5,390 bases of DNA. Source: an uncultured Verrucomicrobiota bacterium. GTDB taxonomy: Bacteria > Verrucomicrobiota > Verrucomicrobiia > Limisphaerales > UBA9464. This document shows, one piece after another, positions 1 to 5,390 of this stretch. The position numbers and the translations under genes were made by a program. The notes beneath the pieces are model-generated. The model was not told where the DNA came from. It saw nothing but the letters and a program-made list of their open reading frames with translations, and searched no databases. How positions within the stretch are numbered: the stretch's first letter is position 1; each line of letters begins with the position of its first letter. The DNA lies in NCBI GenBank assembly GCA_903864375.1, contig CAIPFS010000473.1:1-5390 (forward strand). The letters run 5' to 3'.

Positions 1-51
1 ATCTTCAAGCGCCCACGCCGCATGGAGGAACCGTAGCCAGACCATGGCCAT
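1..51 (-). CDS. 5' end of the next operon gene, probably with a signal sequence (batD expected)
   Basis: The frame from ATG 51 to the window edge encodes 17 residues, MAMVWLRFLHAAWALED: an Arg within a hydrophobic stretch and a possible cleavage after A-W-A, as in an exported protein. An upstream TTG at 57 (adding Met-Thr) is better placed behind the AAAGGGACAGG site and may be the true start. The gene lies about 54-60 bases after the TPR protein on the same strand. Bat operons usually continue with batD, an oxygen-tolerance protein with a signal peptide, so batD is the natural expectation. Nothing in these few residues proves it. Confidence 0.45.
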   Translation of the reverse strand, partial: MAMVWLRFLHAAWALED

Positions 52-65
52 TGTCAAATAGATGA

Positions 66-76
66 CCTGTCCCTTT
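66..76 (-). promoter_or_regulatory. probable ribosome binding site for the next gene
   Basis: The minus strand reads AAAGGGACAGG. The AGG ends eight bases before a TTG at 57-55, which is a good spacing, but fourteen bases before the first ATG at 51. It is the only purine-rich Shine-Dalgarno-like site seen ahead of a start in this window, and it follows the first real intergenic gap after the coupled block. It therefore marks where translation must begin afresh. Confidence 0.4.
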
Positions 77-111
77 GTATTGAGATTTTGGAAATTCGGG
101 TGGGTGTCAAG

Positions 112-1740
112 CTAGTAGTCCTGGGCTTTGTTCATTGCGGCGGAGTTCCAAGGGCCGCGGGCTCCGGGAGTGTTGACCCGGGGTGGGGCATCCAGCGGGA
201 TTCCGTTCTGGCTCATTTGCGAGGGCGACGGTTGATTGGGCTGGCTGCCGGGTTGTTGACCGGGTTGTCCGGACTTTTGGGCTTGCTGGGATAGTTTTTG
301 CCGAATTCCGTCCAATTGCTGGCCTACCGACTCTGCTTTCCCAGCGGTTTCCGGAGAAGGGCTGAGGGATTGAAGCTCGTTCAATGCCTGTTCGGCCCCT
401 TCGAGGCGGGCGGCCTGGGATTCCAAGGATTCTTTTGGGCCCTGGCTCTGCATCAATTGGTTGGCCAGCTTGTCGAGGGCTTGAACCAGTTTGTTCTGGG
501 TTTGATCCGCCTTTTTGGGGAGACCGCTATCGTTCGGTTTCAACTCACCGGCCTGTTGATAAAAATCAAGGGACTGGCTCAGCATCTGGGTCTGTTGTTC
601 CAGATTCGCCTGGTCACTCTGCTGGGAAAGCTCGTCTCCCTGTTCTTCCATCACATCGGCGAGTCGGCGGTTGATTTCATCCAATGTTTTCTTTGCCGCC
701 GCGTGGTCGGGGACTTTGTTGAGTGCCTTTTCCACGAACTCCTTGGCCATTCGCAGGACGGCGAGTTTTTCGCGGGGCTGCGGGATGCGCGGTTCGAGGT
801 CGAGCATGTGCTGGGCATGGTCAGTCATGGCCTGTGCCATCCGATTTTTTGCCTCCTCCAACGCCCGTTCGATGGCGGCATTCTTGGGCTTCAGTTGATG
901 GGCATCTTCAAGCATGCCAACCCCTTCCTCGATGTCTTTGAAATCCGGGCGGAGGATGGGGGCCTCCCGTGGACCGGGAGCGATATACCGGACATTTTGA
1001 GCCTTTCGGCTACCTTCCCGGGCAAGCGTGTCTGCCAGCAAGTCACGCGAATTCTGTTCACCTGATTTTGCCTCGGACGTCTCGGGAGCGACCTCCAGTG
1101 CCTCGGTATATTTGCCAAACGCATTCCGCAGGGGTTCGATTTTCTGCGCAGGTGTCAGATTGTTCTGGAGCGCCGACTGCAGATTGGTTTTTCCTGCCGA
1201 GAGAAGGAGCTGCAACAACTGATGCCGAACAAATTCACGATTGGACTGGGCCATGGCATGTCGGCCTTCCTGAAGAACCAGATCATAATTTCGAAGGGAT
1301 TCCTTCCAGTGAGAGATGGTGTCATCCAGGTTGACGGTGGACGACTCCCGTCCCACCTGAAATTCTGCATTTCCTTTTTCAAAACGGGCCTGTCGAACCA
1401 GGGATCCCCGTCCCTCGCTCTCCGCCCTATCGAAGGATAGAAGGGCTTCTTCATACCTTCCCGCGGCATAGGCAGCGATTCCGCAATCATAAGCCACCCT
1501 TGGATTGGACGGGTCCCGTTCCATTTCCACGGCCAGTCTGGCCAACGCTTGGGACGGTTCGCCATTGGCAATCATCTGTTGCAGGCGGAGCACCTCGGGT
1601 TCGGTCGCCCAGGGAAGTGGTGTTGCGGCCTGTAAATCGTGCGGAAGGGAACCGGCAACGACGATGAAAAGGACCAAGGAACGCAGGAGGGTGCTCCATG
1701 CGTTGACTGGGGCTTTGGTGTGGAAAAACATCCGGTTCAT
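112..1740 (-). CDS. exported TPR protein in the BatC position, long form with internal ~59-residue repeats, 542 aa
   Basis: Residues 1-38 look like a Sec signal: a basic start, a hydrophobic core at about 18-30 (LLRSLVLFIVVAG) and a likely cleavage after LQA at 38, so the protein should be periplasmic. TPR-like helix pairs follow; the clearest is about 81-110, where AYAAGRYEEALLSF fits the TPR consensus, with a weaker one at about 48-78. From about residue 152 to 480 the chain is almost all charged helix built from six degenerate units about 59 residues apart. Residues 482-513 form a Gln/Pro/Ser-rich linker, and a short tail (514-542) ends in Asp-Tyr. ATG 1740 overlaps the batB stop as ATGA; a Met at residue 4 is the alternative start. 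BatC proteins are TPR scaffolds cotranscribed with batA and batB. This one is much longer than the short BatC forms I know, so I leave the symbol blank. A role as a protein-binding scaffold is inferred. Confidence 0.88.
   Translation of the reverse strand: MNRMFFHTKAPVNAWSTLLRSLVLFIVVAGSLPHDLQAATPLPWATEPEVLRLQQMIANGEPSQALARLAVEMERDPSNPRVAYDCGIAAYAAGRYEEALLSFDRAESEGRGSLVRQARFEKGNAEFQVGRESSTVNLDDTISHWKESLRNYDLVLQEGRHAMAQSNREFVRHQLLQLLLSAGKTNLQSALQNNLTPAQKIEPLRNAFGKYTEALEVAPETSEAKSGEQNSRDLLADTLAREGSRKAQNVRYIAPGPREAPILRPDFKDIEEGVGMLEDAHQLKPKNAAIERALEEAKNRMAQAMTDHAQHMLDLEPRIPQPREKLAVLRMAKEFVEKALNKVPDHAAAKKTLDEINRRLADVMEEQGDELSQQSDQANLEQQTQMLSQSLDFYQQAGELKPNDSGLPKKADQTQNKLVQALDKLANQLMQSQGPKESLESQAARLEGAEQALNELQSLSPSPETAGKAESVGQQLDGIRQKLSQQAQKSGQPGQQPGSQPNQPSPSQMSQNGIPLDAPPRVNTPGARGPWNSAAMNKAQDY
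301..1287 (-). repeat. six degenerate ~59-residue helical repeats coded within the TPR protein gene
   Basis: The repeat is visible in the protein, not as DNA identity. Each unit begins with a pattern like aromatic or aliphatic-x-x-A-L, reaches a conserved Pro about eight residues on, then has Ala-rich charged helix ending in L-A-x-x-M or similar. Anchor positions: YDLVL at residue 152, YTEALEVAP at 211, LEDAHQLKP at 277, VEKALNKVP at 336, YQQAGELKP at 394 and ALNELQSLSP at 452. The steps are 59, 66, 59, 58 and 58 residues. The last four units are the most alike, for example AMTDHA after the second of them and LADVMEEQ after the third. Lengths and pattern suggest degenerate TPR-like double hairpins. 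Confidence 0.6.
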
Positions 1741-2777
1741 AAGGATGAGGGTGAGGGGGCGATGGACCCAGGCGGACGGTGACGTTGATGCCTGTCGGCA
1801 CCGATCCAGAACACTGTCAGCATGCCGGCGATCCCGAGAAAGAGTGGGACCTGGAAGAGTGGGCGGTACTGCCGAAGGTCTGCCCGAGCGGCAGATTCAG
1901 CCATGGGGGCGATGACGTCGCGGCGAAGTGCCTCGAGTCCTTCGCCATGGTCTCCCAATCGGTAATATCGTCCACCGGTCGTGGCGGCAAGGCGTTGGAG
2001 GTTACCTTCGTTTAATCGGGAAACGACCTCCTGTCCGAATGAGTTTTTTGCGGAACTTCCGGGTCGATTCAACGGGACACGCGTGCCGGCGGCGGTTCCC
2101 ACACCCACGGTGCATACTTTCAGCCCCGTCTGCTGATGGAGTCTCCGGGCGACCTCCAGAGGGTTTCCGGCCAAATCCTCGCCATCAGACACAACGACCA
2201 ACAGTTTGGGCGCGATTTGATTGGTTGTAAAATATCGGGACGCCCGTTCGATGGCGGAGGCCAGTGAGCTCCCCGGATCTTCGATGGCATTGGGGTCGAG
2301 ATATCGAAGCATCATGCGCAAGGCCACCATATCGAAAGTCAATGGGGCATTCAGGTAGGCAACCCCGGAAAAGGTGATCAAGCCCACACGGTCTCCCCGG
2401 GAGTCACCCAGGAATCGGTCGAGGGAATTCGTGGCGGCGCTCCAGCGACTGGGGCGCACATCCCCGGCCAGCATCGATCTCGAGGCATCCAGTGCGATCA
2501 TGTAAGGGATACCCCGCAGTTCGGACTGGGTGGTCGGCTTGAACAACAGGGGGCCGGCGGCGCTGAGAAGCAGGAAGGCCACGGTTGCCAGAAGGATCCA
2601 GCGCGAGGTTCGGACGCGTTTTTCAAAAAAGCCAGGGTCACTCCAGGGGCGGTCTGAAGCTCCAGTAAACTGCTGGAGGCGCGCTCTTCGGCGGCGAATG
2701 ACGAGGGACTGCACCCAGGCCGCCAGAAGAACCAGCAGGGGCGTGGCGTAGGCTATCCATGGAATGGAGAATCTCAT
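1737..2777 (-). CDS. batB: BatB-like membrane protein with von Willebrand factor A domain, 346 aa
   Basis: Second VWA membrane protein of the operon. Membrane segments are at about 9-27, 58-78 and 307-326, with the VWA domain between (about 91-292). The MIDAS site reads D97-A-S99-R-S101 and D198 in VSDGED. The middle ligand position, normally Thr in a G-T-x-L-G motif, is serine here (S170 in PGSSLASA). Two further BatB-like elements are the loop from GVGT (226-228) to the VSRLNEGNLQ region and then TGGRYYRL (267-274). A polar, proline- and serine-rich tail of about 20 residues follows the last membrane segment. I chose ATG 2777, which overlaps the batA stop as ATGA and gives MRFSIPWIAY, a normal family N-terminus. 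An in-frame ATG at 2870 would add 31 unlike residues within batA. The stop overlaps the next gene's ATG. The order after BatA and before a TPR protein supports the BatB name. Confidence 0.91.
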   Translation of the reverse strand: MRFSIPWIAYATPLLVLLAAWVQSLVIRRRRARLQQFTGASDRPWSDPGFFEKRVRTSRWILLATVAFLLLSAAGPLLFKPTTQSELRGIPYMIALDASRSMLAGDVRPSRWSAATNSLDRFLGDSRGDRVGLITFSGVAYLNAPLTFDMVALRMMLRYLDPNAIEDPGSSLASAIERASRYFTTNQIAPKLLVVVSDGEDLAGNPLEVARRLHQQTGLKVCTVGVGTAAGTRVPLNRPGSSAKNSFGQEVVSRLNEGNLQRLAATTGGRYYRLGDHGEGLEALRRDVIAPMAESAARADLRQYRPLFQVPLFLGIAGMLTVFWIGADRHQRHRPPGSIAPSPSSL

Positions 2778-3739
2778 GGGAGACCGGGGCGCGCGAACGG
2801 AAGAACCAGTAGGTGAATCAACCAGAGCACCGTCGCGGGCAGGATGAACACCGGATACAATTCCCGCCATTCGACGTGCCGTTTTTGGGCCAATTCCCTT
2901 TTTTCCAATTGATCGATCAAGCCGTAAATTTCCTGGAGTGCGCGGGCATCATTGGCCTGAAAAAACTGCCCCCCTGTCAACCGGGCCACCCTGTTGAGTT
3001 CATGATTTGCCGCCGCCGACGGCGTAACCATTTCGGGTCCGATCAATATGGTGTACACCTTGATCTTCTCGCGGGTTGCCTGAGGTGCGGACTCCAGTGG
3101 ACGCGGGCCGGCTGAGTTTTCCCCATCGGTGATCAGAATGATGATCCGACTTCGCTCACTGTTGTTTTTGAGAAAGGTCGAGCTGGCGGAAATGGCCCAG
3201 CCGATGCCGGTGCCGGTCGCGAGTTCCGCCTCCTGCATGGAGGCCAGAGCCCATTCGTGATCGAGGGTCAACGGGCTGACCAGCCAGGGGGTCCGTGCAA
3301 AGCAGACAATACCAATTCGGTCGTCCGGACGCCCTTTGACAAAGTCCCGGGTCACCGACACCAGGGCATCTTTGCGGCTGATTCGTTTTCCATTTAACCG
3401 AAAGTCGGTTTCAGCCATGGAGCGGCTGTAATCGAGAGTCAGCATGATATCAATACCCTGACTGGGGTCCGGCACCTGACCCTGAGGGATTCTTGGTCGG
3501 GCGAGGGCCATCACGAGAAGGCTGAGCGGAAGCAACAACCAGAAGAAACGCCGAATTCCCCGATGCCGTTGAGGTTTCCGTCCCAAGTGGGCAACCCGGC
3601 GGATGCTGGGGATCGTGATGGAGGGGATGGGCCCCGTCCGTCCTGTCCACCAGGCGAGAGCGGCGGGAACGATCAACGCCAGCAGAAGCCAGGGATGGCC
3701 GAATTCGAAGCCATGAAGTACCGACGGTAACCCGTTCAT
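2774..3739 (-). CDS. batA: BatA-like membrane protein with von Willebrand factor A domain, 321 aa
   Basis: The classic BatA layout is visible. The N-terminus FEFGHPWLLL runs into a first membrane segment (about 17-31), then comes a basic loop, a second membrane segment (65-80), a VWA domain (about 97-280) and a C-terminal membrane segment (about 295-315) preceded by the usual WRELYPVF. The MIDAS metal site is complete: D103-Y-S105-R-S107, T177 in GTGIG, and D205 in ITDGENS. The first loop is longer than usual, with an insert of about ten residues (DFRLNGKRIS) before the helix that follows. LTGGQFF and the closing helices are typical of the family. Length is normal. ATG 3739 overlaps the preceding stop, and the TGA (2776-2774) overlaps the batB ATG, both as ATGA; no Shine-Dalgarno sequence is visible. 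It is expected to pair with BatB in the inner membrane. Known Bat systems affect stress or oxygen tolerance in some bacteria; the role here is inferred from family membership. Confidence 0.92.
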   Translation of the reverse strand: MNGLPSVLHGFEFGHPWLLLALIVPAALAWWTGRTGPIPSITIPSIRRVAHLGRKPQRHRGIRRFFWLLLPLSLLVMALARPRIPQGQVPDPSQGIDIMLTLDYSRSMAETDFRLNGKRISRKDALVSVTRDFVKGRPDDRIGIVCFARTPWLVSPLTLDHEWALASMQEAELATGTGIGWAISASSTFLKNNSERSRIIILITDGENSAGPRPLESAPQATREKIKVYTILIGPEMVTPSAAANHELNRVARLTGGQFFQANDARALQEIYGLIDQLEKRELAQKRHVEWRELYPVFILPATVLWLIHLLVLPFARPGLP

Positions 3740-4269
3740 AACGTCGGTTTTGAACTCGTTGGTTTGATCCAGTTCAAAATCAGATTTTCGGCATCATCCA
3801 GGAGTTGGGCTCGTTCGCGCGGTAACGCTCCGTGCTGCTCGAATTTGATGCGGTCGGCGAGGATGAGGAACGATTCGAATCGGTGCCGGAGGGGAGCCTC
3901 AAGACCCGGAATTGCCAGTGCCAAAGCCAGGAGTTCGCGGGATGTCTGACAGGTGGCGTGCCACCGCTGGGCGTGAGCAAGGAATTCGCGAATCAACCGG
4001 GAGGTCTCAATGGCCAGCAGATAAGCATCCATTTGACCACTTCGCGACCTCAATTCGGCGAGTCGACGTTGAAATTCCGCCGCCCAGTCCGTTTCCATCG
4101 GCATGGGCGGGCTGGGAGGCGGTTGGGTCTTCCATCGCAGGTACGCCCACAGGAGCACCCCGAGGAATGCGATGGCGGCGGAGACCAGCAGGGCCAAGAG
4201 TGCCGGGCGCTGCCACCAAGGGTGGAGCGGGACAAGTTGCAGGTCGTTAATCAGATCCCCGCCGTTCAC
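3736..4269 (-). CDS. DUF4381-like single-pass membrane protein of the Bat operon, 177 aa, GTG start
   Basis: The N-terminus INDLQLVPLHPWW followed by a hydrophobic segment (about residues 22-45) and then a proline-rich linker (49-58) resembles the start of DUF4381 proteins. The C-terminal half (about 61-177) is helical and charged. It includes RLIREFLA near 91-98, a RELLALAL helix near 111-118 and FESFLILADRIKFE near 131-144, similar to the late L-x-x-A-D-x-x-K-F element of the family. It is expected to be anchored in the inner membrane with the helical part in the cytoplasm, between the DUF58 and BatA partners. I placed the start at GTG 4269, which overlaps the DUF58 TGA as GTGA and gives a normal family length. 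The frame also extends to an ATG at 4416, but those 49 residues lie inside the DUF58 gene and have no family character. The stop overlaps batA by ATGA. Family assignment is by pattern memory and moderately sure; the gene itself is very sure. Confidence 0.82.
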   Translation of the reverse strand: MNGGDLINDLQLVPLHPWWQRPALLALLVSAAIAFLGVLLWAYLRWKTQPPPSPPMPMETDWAAEFQRRLAELRSRSGQMDAYLLAIETSRLIREFLAHAQRWHATCQTSRELLALALAIPGLEAPLRHRFESFLILADRIKFEQHGALPRERAQLLDDAENLILNWIKPTSSKPTL

Positions 4270-5174
4270 GCAATTCGCCGCCGGGCGCAGTGGTCCAGGA
4301 ATTGTTGCAATCGATGCGGCCATTTCTCGTCGGTGCGGATCGACAACAACGGAACTCCGCCCATTTTGAAAGTCGCCACCAATTCCCGACTTTGTTCGTC
4401 CATGGATTTCTCCCAACCCAAACGAACGGCAGGGTCGGATGTATCCATTTCAAGGACCTCCCCGGATTCCGCGTCCTGAACCAGCGCCCAACCCACATCG
4501 GGTAATTCCCATTCGCGCCGGTCCATCAGGCGGAGGCCGATGACTTCGTGGCGTCGGTTTGTTGCCCGAATTTCGCGCACCCAGGAGGGTTCATCTCCGT
4601 CTTCAAAATCCGAGAGAACGAACACCAGGGCGGGTTTGGTGACCACGTGGTTCAGATAGCGGAGCGCGGTGCTGATGGATGTTCCCTTGGACTGGAGCCG
4701 GCAGTAGAGTAGTTCATGCAGCATCCGGGTGACATGGGAGCGACTCTTGCGCTGGGGAACGTGACGCTCCACCCGGTCGGTGAAGAGAATCAGCCCGACC
4801 CGGTCTCCCTGGCGAACCGCTCCAAAGGCCAGGGCTCCGGCGACGATGGCAGCCAGCTCCCTTTTGGTCTCGGCCGAGGCGGAAACCGGCTCTGCGGTTC
4901 CAAAATTCCCGCTGCCACTGGCGTCCACCAGGAGCATCACCACGAGTTCCCGTTCTTCGATATGGCGTTTGATGAACGGCTTGCGGAGACGGGCCGTGAC
5001 ATTCCAGTCAATGCGGCGGACGTCGTCTCCCGGCGTATATTCCCGGACGTCGGCAAAGTCCATGCCTCGCCCCTTGAAGATGCTCCCGAGACGCCCTCCC
5101 AGAAGTTGTTCGCTCACCAGACGGGCGCGCACCTCAATCTTGCGGAGGCGCAGGGCGTAGTCGTGGGGGAGCAT
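4266..5174 (-). CDS. DUF58 family protein (MoxR/Bat-associated, VWA-like fold), 302 aa
   Basis: A soluble protein with no membrane segment, expected in the cytoplasm. The DUF58 signature is complete at residues 34-62: KGRGMDF, then REYTPGDDVRRIDWN, then TAR. The following FIKRHIEEREL leads into a VWA-like core. A MIDAS-type metal site can be read as D84-A-S86-G-S88, with T165 in GTSIS and D189 in LSDFED as the likely remaining ligands, so metal binding looks intact. The length matches the family's usual roughly 300 residues. I chose ATG 5174 (MLPHDYAL) because family homology begins about there. The frame also runs upstream to ATG 5330, but those 52 residues have no DUF58 character and overlie the small membrane gene. 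No Shine-Dalgarno sequence is visible. Such genes typically sit beside a MoxR ATPase and membrane VWA genes, as here; the protein is thought to act with them, but its activity is not known. The stop overlaps the next start by four bases. Confidence 0.93.
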   Translation of the reverse strand: MLPHDYALRLRKIEVRARLVSEQLLGGRLGSIFKGRGMDFADVREYTPGDDVRRIDWNVTARLRKPFIKRHIEERELVVMLLVDASGSGNFGTAEPVSASAETKRELAAIVAGALAFGAVRQGDRVGLILFTDRVERHVPQRKSRSHVTRMLHELLYCRLQSKGTSISTALRYLNHVVTKPALVFVLSDFEDGDEPSWVREIRATNRRHEVIGLRLMDRREWELPDVGWALVQDAESGEVLEMDTSDPAVRLGWEKSMDEQSRELVATFKMGGVPLLSIRTDEKWPHRLQQFLDHCARRRIA

Positions 5175-5203
5175 GTCTGTGGGCGGACTGCGATTTCGTC
5201 CGG

Positions 5204-5380
5204 TTATCGGGAACCGTTTTGCATGTAGGTCAGGTAGCTCGAAAAGTAAATTCCGCCACCCACAAGGAGGAGAATGGCGACGGGCCAACTGATCCGAAGC
5301 ATCTGGCGGGTCGGTGTTGCCAGACTCCAAATTCCCAATGCAATGCCGGGAAGGATCATGATCAATCCGGCCAGATTCAT
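5204..5380 (-). CDS. small two-pass membrane protein of unknown function, 58 aa
   Basis: This frame starts at ATG 5380 and ends at TAA 5206-5204, giving 58 residues. Two hydrophobic stretches are clear: residues 2-20 (LAGLIMILPGIALGIW...) and about 33-50 (PVAILLLVGGGIYFSSYL). A short loop with Thr-Arg-Gln and an Arg lies between them and a polar tail ends in Gly-Ser-Arg, so a membrane hairpin is likely. I recognise no family. The start was chosen because the ATG overlaps a TGA in another frame, as at the other junctions; no Shine-Dalgarno sequence is visible. The frame remains open to the window edge, so a longer N-terminus is possible. It sits 29 bases ahead of the DUF58 start on the same strand, so it is probably cotranscribed and may be an accessory membrane part of the MoxR/Bat machinery. 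That it is a real gene is inferred from its hydrophobic pattern and position. Confidence 0.6.
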   Translation of the reverse strand: MNLAGLIMILPGIALGIWSLATPTRQMLRISWPVAILLLVGGGIYFSSYLTYMQNGSR

Positions 5381-5390
5381 TGAGGAGTGG
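5377..5390 (-). CDS. possible 3' end of an upstream gene (only the last three codons visible)
   Basis: On the minus strand the frame reads Thr-Pro-Gln-stop, and its TGA (5379-5377) overlaps the ATG of the small membrane protein by the same ATGA arrangement found at the other junctions of this operon. Only three residues are visible, so the product cannot be identified from sequence. Bat operons usually carry a MoxR-type AAA+ ATPase just ahead of the DUF58 gene, so moxR is the natural expectation here, but that is context alone. The alternative is that this overlap is chance and the small protein's own frame, which is open to the window edge, continues further upstream. Confidence 0.3.

Noticed and set aside
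85..110. A TTGACA (minus strand, 110-105) that could be a -35 element for the next gene.
   Set aside because: No hexamer resembling TATAAT lies 15-19 bases downstream, so a promoter is not supported; the gap is more simply an intra-operon spacer.
52..111. Looked for a terminator between the TPR gene and the next gene.
   Set aside because: No GC-rich hairpin followed by a T run is visible on the minus strand, so transcription probably continues.
298..1065. A 255-residue open frame on the plus strand, leucine- and phenylalanine-rich.
   Set aside because: It lies antisense to the TPR gene. Its composition is what results from reading the complement of Gln/Glu/Lys-rich helix codons. The minus-strand gene has a signal peptide, TPR motif and operon overlap, while this frame has no recognisable domain.
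2778..2870. A 31-residue N-terminal extension of BatB to ATG 2870.
   Set aside because: It lies within the batA coding end and lacks family character; the overlapped ATG at 2777 fits the junction pattern and the BatB N-terminus.
3832..4479. A 215-residue open frame on the plus strand.
   Set aside because: It is antisense across the DUF4381-like and DUF58 genes, shows no motif, and spans a junction between two well-supported genes.
5175..5330. A 52-residue N-terminal extension of the DUF58 protein to ATG 5330.
   Set aside because: The extension is polar and unlike DUF58 proteins, and it overlaps the small membrane protein in another frame. ATG 5174 gives the normal family start and length.

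Overview
The window is almost entirely one minus-strand operon of the Bat (Bacteroides aerotolerance) / MoxR-associated type. Transcription runs from the right edge to the left edge, and both ends of the operon lie outside the window. The DNA is moderately GC-rich. The encoded proteins have Gram-negative features: a Sec-type signal peptide on a TPR protein and inner-membrane VWA proteins. Having DUF58, a DUF4381-like protein, two VWA proteins and a long TPR protein in this order suits Verrucomicrobiota, Planctomycetota or related lineages. That placement is an inference from gene order and protein style only; no marker gene is present.

Layout in transcription order: (1) 5377-5390, the last codons of a possible upstream gene, seen only as a stop overlapping the next start; (2) 5204-5380, a 58-residue protein with two membrane segments and no recognised family; (3) 4266-5174, a soluble DUF58 protein with a VWA-like metal site; (4) 3736-4269, a DUF4381-like single-pass membrane protein, best started at a GTG; (5) 2774-3739, a BatA-like membrane VWA protein; (6) 1737-2777, a BatB-like membrane VWA protein; (7) 112-1740, a 542-residue exported TPR protein in the BatC position; (8) 1-51 or 1-57, the first codons of the next gene, probably with a signal sequence and in the place where batD is expected.

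The genes from DUF58 to the TPR protein are joined by identical four-base stop/start overlaps (ATGA three times including the TPR protein, GTGA once). I see no good Shine-Dalgarno sequence ahead of any of these starts, so translation appears to be coupled through the block. The family picture is that a MoxR AAA+ ATPase, expected just off the right edge, works with the cytoplasmic DUF58 protein. The DUF4381-like, BatA and BatB proteins would form a membrane complex, and the TPR protein would supply a periplasmic interaction scaffold. The biochemical role of Bat systems is not well established; stress or oxygen tolerance and cell-envelope roles have been reported in some bacteria.

The system type is known. 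The least expected features are a roughly 59-residue repeat that builds the middle of the TPR protein, and the small membrane protein ahead of DUF58. I found no RNA gene, CRISPR array, insertion sequence or convincing terminator. No gene-free stretch is longer than about 60 bases.
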